Made by a program: the position numbers and the translations under genes | Assembly (NCBI GenBank): GCA_963921345.3 | Contig: CAWUFE020000007.1 | Coordinates: 3,162,001-3,226,000 of the forward strand | From: Hoeflea_A sp963921345 | GTDB lineage: Bacteria; Pseudomonadota; Alphaproteobacteria; Rhizobiales; Rhizobiaceae | Direction: 5' to 3' | DNA length: 64,000 bases | Notes under the pieces: generated by a model | Databases searched by the model: none | Told to the model about the DNA's origin: nothing | Seen by the model: the letters and a program-made list of their open reading frames with translations, nothing else | Shown: positions 25,879 through 35,092 of the stretch, one piece after another | Layout of the letters: each line of letters starts with the position of its first letter | Numbering within the stretch: the stretch's first letter is position 1

Positions 25879-27105
25879 TCATCGTTCAGGCAACCCCACC
25901 GACCGAAAGGCCTTTTCAAGCTTGTCGCGGTGGTCCGAGTTATGGAAAGTCATGAGGTTCATGATCGAACCGACCGAGGGATCAAATCCCATGGACGCAT
26001 AGTCCCGGCTGGCTGCTTCGGCTTCGGCGACTAGGCCCATGCTGCCGTAAACAGCAATCAGATAACGCAGGCAGTATGGTGAGTTTTGCGCCAGCTCAAG
26101 ACACTTGTTGAGAGCAGTCGCCGCCTGTTCGTACTGTCCGGTGTTGAAAAGCGCGTTTCCAAGGCCCAGAAAATACCAGTAGGGCGGGTCGGGATGAGAC
26201 GCCAAGGCCGGTTCCAGAATTGCAACCGCGCCTTCGGCATCGCCTTGAAAATTCTTCAAGATCCCAAAATACGCCCGGGCATCTTCGTTGTGTGGCTGCA
26301 ACGACATGGCACGCTCCAGATGGGATTCTGCCTCTTCGAGGTTGCCGATAATACTGTGCAGGCGCCCCAGGGAATAATGCGCCAGCCACAGATCCGGATC
26401 GAGCGCGGCGGCCTTTTCCGCGAAATAGAGCGCCTTCTCCTTGTCCGCGTCCCGCAGCACCGTCCAGTCGTTTTCGAACCGAACGGCAAACAGAGTTCCC
26501 AATTCCGCATAGGCGCGGGCGTAGTTGGGGTCCAAATCGATTGCGCGGCGGAAATGCCGCTCGGCGATCAGACTTTCGCTGCTGTCGAAGCGATCCGCGG
26601 AAACGCGGCCCTTCAAGACTTCAAGGTAGGCTTCAACCACGTCCGTACCGGGCAGTGCCGCGCTTAAGCGGGCTTGCGAAGTCGGTGCAGGTGATGGTTG
26701 CACGGCCGGCGATGTCGGCCAGAAGACCCATGCCGCGGCCAGGGCGGCAACACCCGCGGCAAGCGGGAGAGCCAGCGAACGCCGTCGCGTCGGCCGAGTC
26801 GTCTGCAGATTGATCCGATACCCCTGGCGGGGGACGGTCTCGATGATCTGTCGGGCATTCTCGCCTATAACGCGGCGAATTTCGGCGATGCACTGGACGA
26901 GGCTTTCGTCCGATACCGTGACGTCCGACCACACCGTTTCCAACAATTCGGCTTTGCTGACCGTCCGGTTGGGATTTTCTATAAGAAAACCAAGAACCTC
27001 CTTGGATTTGTGGCGCAGCTGGACCATGTGCCCGTCTTTGTCGGTCAACGTTCGATTGACTAGATCGAAAGTGACGTCACCAAGGGGAACTTTATCCAAA
27101 TTCAC
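25879..27105 (-). CDS. CadC-like membrane-anchored regulator with TPR domain
   Basis: 408 aa. The N-terminal winged helix of OmpR type (residues 5-100: LRHKSKEVLGFLIENPNRTVSKAELLETVW ... ETVPRQGYRI) is followed by a basic stretch and one membrane segment (SLALPLAAGVAALAAAWVFW, about 110-129). A periplasmic TPR region follows (AIDLDPNYARAYAELG, ALDPDLWLAHYSLGRL, SLQPHNEDARAYFG, NALFNTGQYEQAATALNKC). This ToxR/CadC-like layout senses an outside signal directly. It is divergent from the secreted protein at 27231, its likely target. Confidence 0.88.
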   Translation of the reverse strand: MNLDKVPLGDVTFDLVNRTLTDKDGHMVQLRHKSKEVLGFLIENPNRTVSKAELLETVWSDVTVSDESLVQCIAEIRRVIGENARQIIETVPRQGYRINLQTTRPTRRRSLALPLAAGVAALAAAWVFWPTSPAVQPSPAPTSQARLSAALPGTDVVEAYLEVLKGRVSADRFDSSESLIAERHFRRAIDLDPNYARAYAELGTLFAVRFENDWTVLRDADKEKALYFAEKAAALDPDLWLAHYSLGRLHSIIGNLEEAESHLERAMSLQPHNEDARAYFGILKNFQGDAEGAVAILEPALASHPDPPYWYFLGLGNALFNTGQYEQAATALNKCLELAQNSPYCLRYLIAVYGSMGLVAEAEAASRDYASMGFDPSVGSIMNLMTFHNSDHRDKLEKAFRSVGLPER

Positions 27106-27230
27106 AAAATTTCATCCTGATTTCAGGACACATTGGCCCGTGCCGGTTCATCGTCATCATACTTGGTCGAGCGACACGAGCAATCTGGACCAGCCGTGGT
27201 AAATTCAAACCGGAGCCGATGGAGGACCCC

Positions 27231-27890
27231 ATGAAAAATGCCCGATATTTCTCTCCCTGGAAAGCAACTGCCGGTGCAGCGATCGCCTCTTGTCTGGCGC
27301 TGCTGGTCGTCTCAACGGCTCAGGCTGATGGTATTACCAAACCGATGAGTTGGACACCTCCCAGCGGCAAGACACCGGGTCCGATAGAAGGAACTTCGGC
27401 CGTATTGGAGAAGGGTCCGTTTGGTGCGGCGATGGCGATCAAGTCCTCCGGCCTGACGCCCGGCGATGTCGTGACCGTTTGGTGGGTTGCGATCCAGAAC
27501 CACCAGAACTGCGCAAAAAATCCCTGCACCCCGAAAGAGGCGATGGGGAGCGGAATGGAAAACGACACCGTAGCCAGCCTTGCGGCGAGCGGGGTTGTCG
27601 AAGAGGACGGGACAATCTCGTTGGCCGGCTTTCTGCCCGTTGGCGAGGTCGAGGGCAATTTCTACGACACGACCTTCAACAGCCCGGAGACGGCGGAATA
27701 TCACTTGCCGGTGGTCAACCACGGTCCGCTCGACCCGAAGATCGCCGGTGACATGCTGAGCAGCTTCCGCGCAGGCTGCAGCGACGAAAGCCTGCCGGAT
27801 TTCTATCCCGAAACCGCGCTGGCGGACGGTGCCAAGGGCAACTTCGACTGCAAGACCGTTCAGGCAGCCTTGTTTCCACTGGACGAGTAG
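27231..27890 (+). CDS. Secreted protein of unknown function
   Basis: 219 aa from ATG 27231 (GGAGGACCCC upstream). The signal peptide spans about residues 1-33 (KATAGAAIASCLALLVVSTAQA-DG). The mature part has four Cys (QNCAKNPC, RAGCSDES, NFDCKT) and motifs VVTVWWVAIQNHQNC, NDTVASLAASGVV and YHLPVVNHGPLDP. No family was recognised, though the VNHGP pattern resembles uncharacterised exported proteins. It is divergently transcribed from the CadC-like regulator; the two probably form a sensor-output pair. Confidence 0.7.
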   Translation: MKNARYFSPWKATAGAAIASCLALLVVSTAQADGITKPMSWTPPSGKTPGPIEGTSAVLEKGPFGAAMAIKSSGLTPGDVVTVWWVAIQNHQNCAKNPCTPKEAMGSGMENDTVASLAASGVVEEDGTISLAGFLPVGEVEGNFYDTTFNSPETAEYHLPVVNHGPLDPKIAGDMLSSFRAGCSDESLPDFYPETALADGAKGNFDCKTVQAALFPLDE

Positions 27891-27998
27891 CGGCCGTCGT
27901 GAAAGAGGCTGCATCCGGCTGCGCCGTGGGCGCAGTCGTCTTTCGCTTCACTGAGTGGCGGGCGGCCCGGTGGGATTCACAGGCCCATCGGCGAGCAA

Positions 27999-29312
27999 CT
28001 AATAGACTGCCTCGTAGACCTCGTATCGTTGCTGCGGCGGCAGATCTTCGAGATAAGCCAGTTCGCCTTGCTTGTGGGCGTGGTAGATGCCGAGGAAATC
28101 GCCGTCGAACCATGTTCCAACGACATCCGAACCCATGAAGCGCGCCAACGCCTGCGGCAGCGATTGCGGCAGGCGGACATAGCCGCGGGCCACCAGCGCA
28201 TCGGCATCGAGCAACGACAGGTCTTCCTCGGTAGCTTCGGGCGAGGGTAAGCCTTCCTCGATCCCCTGCACGCCGGCATGCACGATCGCAGCCAGCGCCA
28301 AATGCGGCGATGCGGCGGCATCGGCGGCCCTGAATTCGATGTTGTACTGGCTAGCGATCGCCGCAGGATCGCGGCTCGTCACCGGACATATCCGCACCGA
28401 CGCTTCACGGTCGCGGAAGCCGAGGTTGTTGTAGGCGGCACTCCATCGATGCGGCGTCAGACGCTCATAGGAAATCGCCGAAGGCGCGGTCAGCGCGACG
28501 ATGGCGTCGAGATATTTGAGGATCCCTGCAACGAAAGCGCCGGCCGTTGCGGACAGGCCGTGCGGCCCGCCCGGATCGTAGGTCGCCGGCGACCCGTCGG
28601 CATTCATCAGGCTCATGTGGATGTGCACGCCGTTGCCCACGCCCGACGGATCGCGGATCGGCGTGAAGCTTGCCGCCTCGCCACAGCGGATCGCCGTTGC
28701 CCGCGTCAGTTCGCGCAGGATCGCCGCCTCGTCGGCAGCCCGCACCCCCATTGCCGGATCGACCGTGACCTCGTACTGGCCGGCGCCATACTCCTTCATC
28801 AGCGTGTCGGGCGACAATCCCGCCGCCCTCAGTGCGGCCATCAGGGTCTCGCCGAAGCCGGCCTGCGCTCGGTAGCCGCTCAGCGTATAGGCCTCACCGA
28901 CCCCGTATTGCGGCGCCATGATGTGGAATTCGTGCTCGAAGGCGGCCTTGAGACGCACGCCGGCGGCCTGTTCGAGACGGCCAAGCGCCTTTTTGAGGAT
29001 CGCCCGGGTGCAGCACTCCCATGGTTCGCCCTCCAGCGACACGATATCGCCGAACGCGAACCGCTCCGGCACGCCGTCGTCGCCGAAATCGACCTCGACC
29101 CGGGCGTCGGCGTCCGGCACCAGCAACAAATCGCCCAGAGCGCCGTAGGGGCTTTCGGCGATGGCGTCGAAACAGGTGATCTGGACATTGGTCGGGGTCC
29201 AGCCGACGCCGCGCTTCCGACGCTTTTCCCATTGCGACACCGGAAAGGCCTTGCCGCGCACCTTGCCGGCAATGTCGCTGGTGACGGCGGCGATCAACGG
29301 TTCACGCATCAT
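27999..29312 (-). CDS. Glutamine synthetase family protein
   Basis: 437 aa. GS catalytic-domain landmarks: AFEHEFHIM (Glu ligands), EYGAGQYEVTVDPA, GNGVHIHMSLMN (His ligand), RLTPHRWSAAYNNLGFRDREASVRICP (ATP/Pi site) and NIEFRAADAAASPHLALAAIVHAG. The shorter N-terminal domain separates it from housekeeping GlnA. Such paralogues gamma-glutamylate amines or amino acids. It overlaps the RpiR gene by 11 bp (same strand, downstream) and faces the amidohydrolase/ABC operon, suggesting a role in amine or amide nitrogen use (inference). Confidence 0.9.
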   Translation of the reverse strand: MMREPLIAAVTSDIAGKVRGKAFPVSQWEKRRKRGVGWTPTNVQITCFDAIAESPYGALGDLLLVPDADARVEVDFGDDGVPERFAFGDIVSLEGEPWECCTRAILKKALGRLEQAAGVRLKAAFEHEFHIMAPQYGVGEAYTLSGYRAQAGFGETLMAALRAAGLSPDTLMKEYGAGQYEVTVDPAMGVRAADEAAILRELTRATAIRCGEAASFTPIRDPSGVGNGVHIHMSLMNADGSPATYDPGGPHGLSATAGAFVAGILKYLDAIVALTAPSAISYERLTPHRWSAAYNNLGFRDREASVRICPVTSRDPAAIASQYNIEFRAADAAASPHLALAAIVHAGVQGIEEGLPSPEATEEDLSLLDADALVARGYVRLPQSLPQALARFMGSDVVGTWFDGDFLGIYHAHKQGELAYLEDLPPQQRYEVYEAVY

Positions 29313-30168
29313 CTTCGCTCACTCCATGGCCAAGCCTGACGGAATCCCAGGTCTCGATGCGACGGCGGGTGCCTTCCCAGTCCTGTTCGGCGATCCGGGT
29401 GATCATCGCCTCGATCAGCGCCACCGCGCCGACATAGCTGTCCCAGGCCGTGCCGCTCTCGATCGGCACCGCCAGGACCTCGCTGGCATGCTTGGCGATC
29501 GGCGAAATCCACTTGTCGGTCAGCACGACCACCTGGGCGCCCCGCTTCGAGGCCAGGGCCGCCAGGGTCGCCAGGTTCTTCTGGTAGCGGCGGAAATCGA
29601 CCAGGAAAACCACATCGCGCGGTTTCATGCGCAGGATGTATTCCGGCCAGACCTCGGTGTCGGGCCGAATGTGGTAGGCATCGCGGCGAATCCGCCACAG
29701 GTGGCGCGACAACAGCTGCGCGATGGGGTCGCTGATGCGACCGCCGAGCATGAACACCGAGCGTTTGTCGTCCTGCAGCATGGCGCAGACGCGCTCGAAC
29801 TGCGCCGGCGTCACGCCTTCGGCGGCAGAGGCAGCGACCTCGGCGCTGCGCGCCAGCGACTTTGCCAGAAACCCTTCCTTGAGCGCCGTCGCCTCGCCGT
29901 GAAGGTCGACCGGCGAACGCTGGCCTTCCTTGAGTTCGCCGATCAGCGTGCGCTGGAATTCCTGGTAACCGCGGCAGCCGAGCTTGTTGACGAAACGGGT
30001 GATCGACGGGGCGGACACCCGGGTGCGTTCGGCCAGCGACTGAATGGTCTCGAGCCCCGCGAAGGGATAGTCGGACAGCAGGGCCGTCGCCAGCTTGCGT
30101 TCGGAGGCAGTCAGTTCCCCGGACAGTTTTTCGATGCGAGCGCGTAGGGTGGTCATTTCAGTCATCAT
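29302..30168 (-). CDS. RpiR-family transcriptional regulator
   Basis: 288 aa: N-terminal HTH_6 (LTASERKLATALLSDYPFAGLETIQSLAERTRVSAPSITRFVNKLGCRGYQEFQRTL, residues 18-75) and C-terminal SIS domain (RSVFMLGGRISDPIAQLLSRHL; DVVFLVDFRRYQKNLATLAALASKRGAQVVVLTD). It is transcribed with the GS-like gene and divergent from the amidohydrolase/ABC operon, with which it shares a control region. The SIS domain suggests a sugar-phosphate or small acidic effector. Confidence 0.92.
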   Translation of the reverse strand: MMTEMTTLRARIEKLSGELTASERKLATALLSDYPFAGLETIQSLAERTRVSAPSITRFVNKLGCRGYQEFQRTLIGELKEGQRSPVDLHGEATALKEGFLAKSLARSAEVAASAAEGVTPAQFERVCAMLQDDKRSVFMLGGRISDPIAQLLSRHLWRIRRDAYHIRPDTEVWPEYILRMKPRDVVFLVDFRRYQKNLATLAALASKRGAQVVVLTDKWISPIAKHASEVLAVPIESGTAWDSYVGAVALIEAMITRIAEQDWEGTRRRIETWDSVRLGHGVSEDDA

Positions 30169-30220
30169 GTTGGTTTTCTATGCATATGATGAAAAAATTC
30201 CATCAGCAATAAGAAAATCG

Positions 30221-30250
30221 TTGACAGTGAAATTTTCTTGTCAGTTACTA
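30221..30250 (+). promoter_or_regulatory. Candidate promoter with RpiR-type operator
   Basis: TTGACA at 30221-30226 and TTACTA at 30245-30250 (18-bp spacer) read as a plus-strand promoter for the amidohydrolase operon. GAAATTTTC at 30229-30237 lies in the spacer and fits the GAAA-N-TTTC sites of RpiR regulators; AAGAAAAT (30211) and ATTTTCTT (30232) also form an 8-bp inverted repeat around the -35. Assignment is by pattern only. Confidence 0.5.
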
Positions 30251-30278
30251 GAGGAGCGATCCAGGGACCAGGGGACCG

Positions 30279-31058
30279 ATGACTTCATCCGATCTCGCAC
30301 AGCACAGCGGCGTTCTGCTCGGACCGCGCGACATCGCGCCGTTCGAGATCGTCAACGCCGGCAGCGGGCATCCGGCCGTGCTGGTGTGCGAGCATGCCGG
30401 GTTGGCGATCCCGCAGGCGTTGGGCGATCTGGGTGTTGCTCCGGACGCGTTGCGCACGCATATCGGCTGGGATATCGGCGCGGCCGACGTCGCCCGGATG
30501 ATGGCCGAAAACCTCGGCGCTCCCCTGATCCTGCAGAACTACAGCCGGCTGGTGATCGACTGCAACCGGCCGACGGTGGCGGCGGAATCGATCCGACCGG
30601 TCAGCCACGGGATCACGATTCCCGGCAACCAGTCCCTGACGGACGCGGACCGGGTGGCTCGTATCGAAGAGATCTTCACGCCCTTCCACCGCGCGGTGGA
30701 CATGATCCTCGAGGTCGTGCCGCGGCGCGCGGTCTTTGCCATTCACAGCTTCAACCCGACGCTCGAGGGGGAAAGCCGGCCATGGGACGTCGGCTTCCTG
30801 TTTCGTCGCGATACCGCCACGTCGCACCGCCTTGCGGCCGAACTCGAAGCCGCGGCGCCGGGCCTCACGATCGGCTTCAACGAGCCCTACACGGTGGACG
30901 ATGCCAGCGACTGGTTCGTTCCGCAGCACGGCGAAAAACGGCGCCTTGCCCACAGCCTGATCGAAATCCGCAACGACCATCTGCGCGACAAGGCCGGCTG
31001 CCGCCGCTGGGCCGGGCTGCTCGGCCGCTGCATCGAAACCGTCCTGCCGGAGCTTTGA
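30279..31058 (+). CDS. N-formylglutamate amidohydrolase family protein
   Basis: 259 aa. Family motifs: HPAVLVCEHAGLAIP (residues 31-45), HIGWDIGAADVARMMAENLGAPL, YSRLVIDCNRP and AVFAIHSFNPTLEG. Enzymes of this fold release formate or an acid from N-acyl amino acids using a zinc-like centre. Together with the next two hydrolases and the importer it points to stepwise cleavage of an imported N-acylated or amidated compound. The exact substrate is open. Confidence 0.88.
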   Translation: MTSSDLAQHSGVLLGPRDIAPFEIVNAGSGHPAVLVCEHAGLAIPQALGDLGVAPDALRTHIGWDIGAADVARMMAENLGAPLILQNYSRLVIDCNRPTVAAESIRPVSHGITIPGNQSLTDADRVARIEEIFTPFHRAVDMILEVVPRRAVFAIHSFNPTLEGESRPWDVGFLFRRDTATSHRLAAELEAAAPGLTIGFNEPYTVDDASDWFVPQHGEKRRLAHSLIEIRNDHLRDKAGCRRWAGLLGRCIETVLPEL

Positions 31059-31059
31059 C

Positions 31060-31707
31060 ATGACCCTGTCCCGCGACATTCCTCTCGTTCCGGCTGACTC
31101 GGCGCTGTTGTTCGTCGACGTCCAGAACTTCTCCGCCCGGCGACAGGGCGGCGAGTTCAAGGATCTCGACGGCGCCGCCTTCGAGGAGGCCTATGGCGAC
31201 TATTTCCATCATCTGGAAAACAGCGCCATCCCCAACATGCAGCGACTACAGGCGGCGTTCCGCGCGGCCGGCATCGAGGTGCTCTACACGACCATCGAAA
31301 GCCTGACGCTCGACGGGCGCGACCGCAGCCTCGACTACAAGATCACCGGTTTCAACGTGCCGCGCGGCTCATGGGACGGCAAGGTGATCGACGAGCTGCA
31401 GCCGGGTGAAGACGAGATGTGCTTCCCGAAATCGTCGTCCTCCGTCTTCATTTCCACCCATATCGACTATGTGCTGCGCAATCTGGGCGTGAAGCAGCTG
31501 GTGATCAGCGGACTTCTGACCGACCAGTGCGTCGAAAGCGCCATCCGCGACGCCTGCGATCTGGGCTACCTCGTCACCCAGGTCACCGATGCCTGCGCCA
31601 CGATCACGAACAAGCGGCACGAGAATTCGTTGCGGGCCATCAGGGGCTACTGCCGGCAGACAACGACCGATGCCCTCATCAAGGAACCGGAGGAGATACG
31701 AGCATGA
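31060..31707 (+). CDS. Isochorismatase-family cysteine hydrolase
   Basis: 215 aa. The catalytic triad of this family is visible: Asp in ALLFVDVQNFS (residue 20), Lys in CFPKSSSSVF and Cys in GLLTDQCVESAIRDACDLGY, with the cis-peptide turn SGLLTDQC. Relatives include RutB ureidoacrylate amidohydrolase and nicotinamidase. It starts 1 bp after the amidohydrolase stop and overlaps the peptidase start (ATGA), so the three are tightly coupled. Probably an amidase for an imported compound. Confidence 0.9.
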   Translation: MTLSRDIPLVPADSALLFVDVQNFSARRQGGEFKDLDGAAFEEAYGDYFHHLENSAIPNMQRLQAAFRAAGIEVLYTTIESLTLDGRDRSLDYKITGFNVPRGSWDGKVIDELQPGEDEMCFPKSSSSVFISTHIDYVLRNLGVKQLVISGLLTDQCVESAIRDACDLGYLVTQVTDACATITNKRHENSLRAIRGYCRQTTTDALIKEPEEIRA

Positions 31708-33014
31708 CCGATGCAGTGGAGGCCGTGTGGGCGGCCATCGACAGGGAACGGGACTACGTCATCGACCTCACCCGTGAGATCGTGGCAATCCCCTCGGTCA
31801 ACCCGAAATTCGTGCAGGATCCGGCACAGAACCGCGAACCCGACGTGCAGAACGTCATCCAGGGCCACCTCGAGGCGACCGGGTTCTCGACCGAACGCTG
31901 GGATGTCTTTCCCGACCGGCCGAACGTGATCGGCGACTGGCAGGGCAGCGAGGACAAGAGCTTCCTGCTGTGCGGGCACATCGACGTGGTGCCGGTCGGC
32001 GACGCCTCTGCCTGGGACCGCGATCCGTTCAGCGCCGACATCGCCGACGGGCGTATCTGGGGCCGCGGCGCGGTCGACATGAAAAGCGGCGTCGCCGCCT
32101 ACATCGCCGCGGCCAAGGCGGTGCGCGACGCCGGCATCGAGCTGGAAGGCCGGCTGTCGATCCACAGCGTGGTCGACGAAGAGGCCGGCGGCTTCGGCGC
32201 CATGGATGCCGTCAAGCGCGGCAAGCTCGCCAAACGGGCGATCATCGCCGAACCGACCTGGGGCGACGTGATCGCCGCGGAGGGCGGCCTCACCTGGGTG
32301 CGGGTGACGATCTTCGGCAGGCAGGCACATGCCGGCTTCCGCTTCAACGAGATCTGGCCCCAGCCGCACGCGGAAGGCCGGCTGGTCCCCGGCGTCAACG
32401 CCATCGAGCTCGCCAACCGTTTTCTCAACGCGCTGCGGGATTTCGAGTCGTCGCGCTGCCGCAACCACTGGCACCCGCTGACGCCGCCCGGATTGGCCAC
32501 CATCAATCCGGGCGTCATTCGCGGCGGTGCCGGCATGGGCGAAGACGGCAATCCGGCCGTGATGATGAACGCGGCGATGATTCCCGACGTGGTGACCATC
32601 GATCTCGACTACAAGTTCATGCCGCAGGAGAACTTCGACGACGTCAAGGCGGAGTTCGAATCCTTCGTCCACCACTTCGCTTCGACCGACCCGTGGATGC
32701 GCGAAAATCCGCCGAAGATCCTCTGGGACCTGTTCGACCTCAATTTCCCGCCGATGAACACGCCGGTCGACCATCCGATGACCGAGATGCTGTTGAAGCG
32801 GGCCGGCGAGGTGCAGACGAGACAGCCGCGGGTCAAGGGCTTCGAGGCGGTCACCGATGCCGCCCACTATGCCGGCGCCGGTGTCGTTCCCCTGATCTAC
32901 GGGGCGACGGGCGACGGATTTCACGGCGACAACGAATGCGTGGAGATCGACAGTCTGGTCGACGCCACCAAGGTCCTGGCGGCCGCCATCATCGACAATT
33001 GCGGCATGCGCTAG
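31704..33014 (+). CDS. M20-family metallohydrolase (ArgE/DapE type)
   Basis: 436 aa from ATG 31704. Metal-site motifs: LLCGHIDVVPVGD (His-x-Asp), GRGAVDMKSGVAAYI (bridging Asp), SVVDEEAGGFGAMDAV (catalytic Glu plus Glu) and EPTWGDV, with a C-terminal His in GDGFHGDNECV. Predicted di-zinc deacylase or dipeptidase. Third hydrolase of the operon, 41 bp upstream of the binding-protein gene. Gene order suggests that an imported N-acyl or peptide-like substrate is cut here (inference). Confidence 0.9.
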   Translation: MTDAVEAVWAAIDRERDYVIDLTREIVAIPSVNPKFVQDPAQNREPDVQNVIQGHLEATGFSTERWDVFPDRPNVIGDWQGSEDKSFLLCGHIDVVPVGDASAWDRDPFSADIADGRIWGRGAVDMKSGVAAYIAAAKAVRDAGIELEGRLSIHSVVDEEAGGFGAMDAVKRGKLAKRAIIAEPTWGDVIAAEGGLTWVRVTIFGRQAHAGFRFNEIWPQPHAEGRLVPGVNAIELANRFLNALRDFESSRCRNHWHPLTPPGLATINPGVIRGGAGMGEDGNPAVMMNAAMIPDVVTIDLDYKFMPQENFDDVKAEFESFVHHFASTDPWMRENPPKILWDLFDLNFPPMNTPVDHPMTEMLLKRAGEVQTRQPRVKGFEAVTDAAHYAGAGVVPLIYGATGDGFHGDNECVEIDSLVDATKVLAAAIIDNCGMR

Positions 33015-33055
33015 GGCCTGCGCTTGAAAGCGCGTAACAAAAAGGAGGAACCACG

Positions 33056-34288
33056 ATGCTTACCAGACGAATGCTGATCGGGGCCGTCTCGGCCGCGGCG
33101 ATGGCCGTCCTTCCGGCGGCCGCCCAGGCCGACGTCGTCAAGATCGGCGTGCTTGCGCCGGTGTCCGGCAAGGCCGCCGCCGATGGCCAGGAAATGGTCA
33201 ACGGCGCGCAGATGGCGGTCGACGAGCTCAACGCCAATGGCGGGGTAGCCGGCCATACCTCCGAACTGGTCGTCGGTGACGTCGGCGAAGCCAGCGCCGA
33301 TGCCGTGGCCACCGCCGCCGAGCGGCTTCTCGGCGACCGCGCCATGGGCGCCATCATGACCGGCTATGCGTCCGGCTCGAACTTCGAGATCGAGATGATG
33401 GCCGAACAGGACATGGTCTATATCGTCTCCGCCAACTCGGCGCAGACGGAAGGCATCATCAGCCCCAATCCGGACGACTTCGGCACCGTGTGGTCGATGA
33501 CGCCGTCCTATGCCGGCTACAACACCGAGATCGTTCCGGTGGTCGAGGGGCTGGCGTCCGCCGGCAAGCTCAACCTGCCGAACAAGAAGGTGGCGATCAT
33601 CGCCTCCGACAATCCCTATTCCAAGGGCATTGCCGACGGCATGGTGGAGTCGTTCAAGGGCGCCGGCTGGGAGGTCACCGAAAACGACCTGCTGCCGTTC
33701 GGCGAAATCAACGACTGGCGCGCCTTCCTGGCCAAGGTCCGGCAGAATCCGCCGGCCGTGCTCATCAACACGGACTATGTCTCCGCCAACGCCGCGACCT
33801 TCATGTCGCAGTTCATGGAAAATCCGACCGACAGCCTGGTGTTCATCCAATACGCCCCGTCGGTGCCGGAATTCCTCGAACTGACCAAGGAAAAATCGTC
33901 GGGCGTCGTCTACAACTTGCTCGGCGGCGTGCTCAACACTCCGACGAACCCGCGGGCCTCCGAGGTGCTGGACAAGTACAAGGCCGCCTTCGGCAACGAG
34001 CCGGGAACCTATGGCCCGGCGCTCTACGAGCAGGTCATGATCTATGCCGACGCTCTCGGCAAGGTCGGCGACCCGTCGAAGCGGGCCGAAATCGGCGCGG
34101 AGATCGGCAAGACCGACAAGCAGACGGCGATGGGCCGGATTCGCTTCGATCCGCAGACCCACCTGTCGGTTCAGAGCAATGACGGCGTGCCGATCCAGTT
34201 CTACCAGATCCGAGACGGCGAGCGCTTTCTGTTCTATCCGGACCAGTATGCGACCGGCGCCTTCGAGCAACCGGCCTGGATGAAGTAG
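33056..34288 (+). CDS. Branched-chain-type ABC transporter substrate-binding protein, second system
   Basis: 410 aa, start behind AAGGAGG. Sec-type signal MLTRRMLIGAVSAAAMAVLPAAAQA with cleavage after AQA (residue 24-25). The mature part begins DVVKIGVLAPVSGKAAADGQEMVNGAQMAVDELNANGG, typical of LivJ-type proteins. Fold class Peripla_BP_6. Ligand unknown. It is followed by a GC stem-loop and four genes for a complete importer. Confidence 0.92.
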   Translation: MLTRRMLIGAVSAAAMAVLPAAAQADVVKIGVLAPVSGKAAADGQEMVNGAQMAVDELNANGGVAGHTSELVVGDVGEASADAVATAAERLLGDRAMGAIMTGYASGSNFEIEMMAEQDMVYIVSANSAQTEGIISPNPDDFGTVWSMTPSYAGYNTEIVPVVEGLASAGKLNLPNKKVAIIASDNPYSKGIADGMVESFKGAGWEVTENDLLPFGEINDWRAFLAKVRQNPPAVLINTDYVSANAATFMSQFMENPTDSLVFIQYAPSVPEFLELTKEKSSGVVYNLLGGVLNTPTNPRASEVLDKYKAAFGNEPGTYGPALYEQVMIYADALGKVGDPSKRAEIGAEIGKTDKQTAMGRIRFDPQTHLSVQSNDGVPIQFYQIRDGERFLFYPDQYATGAFEQPAWMK

Positions 34289-34296
34289 AACCTGTC

Positions 34297-34318
34297 GGGG
34301 CCGCGGCGTCGCGGCCCC
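34297..34318 (+). promoter_or_regulatory. GC stem-loop after second binding-protein gene
   Basis: Perfect 9-bp stem GGGGCCGCG / CGCGGCCCC with a 4-nt loop in the 69-bp gap before the ATPase gene; no T-tract. Same position as the stem-loops at 2542 and 63071. Confidence 0.6.
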
Positions 34319-34357
34319 GCCTTCCGCCAAACCGCACCGCGTGACAGACTTGCCCAG

Positions 34358-35092
34358 ATGACCGAACCGCTTCTCGAAATCCGTCAGGCGGAAAAGCGTT
34401 TCGGCGGCCTGACAGCCGTCGATCGCGTCAGCTTTACGGTAACCGAACGCCAAATCTTCGGGATTGCCGGCCCCAACGGCTCCGGCAAGAGCACGCTGTT
34501 CAATCTGATCACCGGCATTCCCTACCGGCCGACGTCGGGGGAAGTGCTGTTCGAGGGGCGCCGGATCGATCACTGGCCGGCACACCGCATCGCCCGCGCC
34601 GGTCTTGCCCGCACCTTCCAGAAGGACGCCGAATTTCCCGATTTGAGCGCCGAGGAGACCGTACTGATCGGCGCTGTCTATGGCGGCGGCCTGCCGGGCC
34701 GACAGGCATCGGGAGCGGTCACAGCGGCGCTCGACCGCGTCGGTTTCGAACTGGCGCGTCGCGCCATGCCGTCGGCCGACCTGTCCGTGTTCGAGAAGAA
34801 GCAGCTGATGATCGCTTCGGCACTGGTGTCGCGGCCGAAGGTGCTGATGCTCGACGAGCCGGCATCGGGATTGACCAAACCGGAAATCAAACAGCTCGAC
34901 GACCTGTTGCTGTCGCTGAATTCGGACGGCATGACCATCCTCCTGATCGAACATGTTCTCAGCCTGCTGCTGTCGGTTTCGCAGCATCTGATGGTGCTGA
35001 AACAGGGCGCGGTTCTCGCCGAGGGCGACCCCAAGACGGTGGTCGCAGACGAAGCGGTGATCGAAGCTTATCTCGGCGGGCGCTCCGAATGA
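34358..35092 (+). CDS. Branched-chain-type ABC ATPase (LivG family) with unusual signature motif
   Basis: 244 aa. Walker A GPNGSGKST, Q-loop LARTFQKDAEF, Walker B VLMLDEPASGL and switch His in LLIEHVLSLL are standard. The ABC signature position, normally LSYGQQR-like, reads LSVFEKKQLMIA, lacking the Gly-Gln core. The protein is also short for LivG. It may be catalytically asymmetric with its LivF partner, or the signature may tolerate change. The 3' end overlaps the next ATG. Confidence 0.88.
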   Translation: MTEPLLEIRQAEKRFGGLTAVDRVSFTVTERQIFGIAGPNGSGKSTLFNLITGIPYRPTSGEVLFEGRRIDHWPAHRIARAGLARTFQKDAEFPDLSAEETVLIGAVYGGGLPGRQASGAVTAALDRVGFELARRAMPSADLSVFEKKQLMIASALVSRPKVLMLDEPASGLTKPEIKQLDDLLLSLNSDGMTILLIEHVLSLLLSVSQHLMVLKQGAVLAEGDPKTVVADEAVIEAYLGGRSE

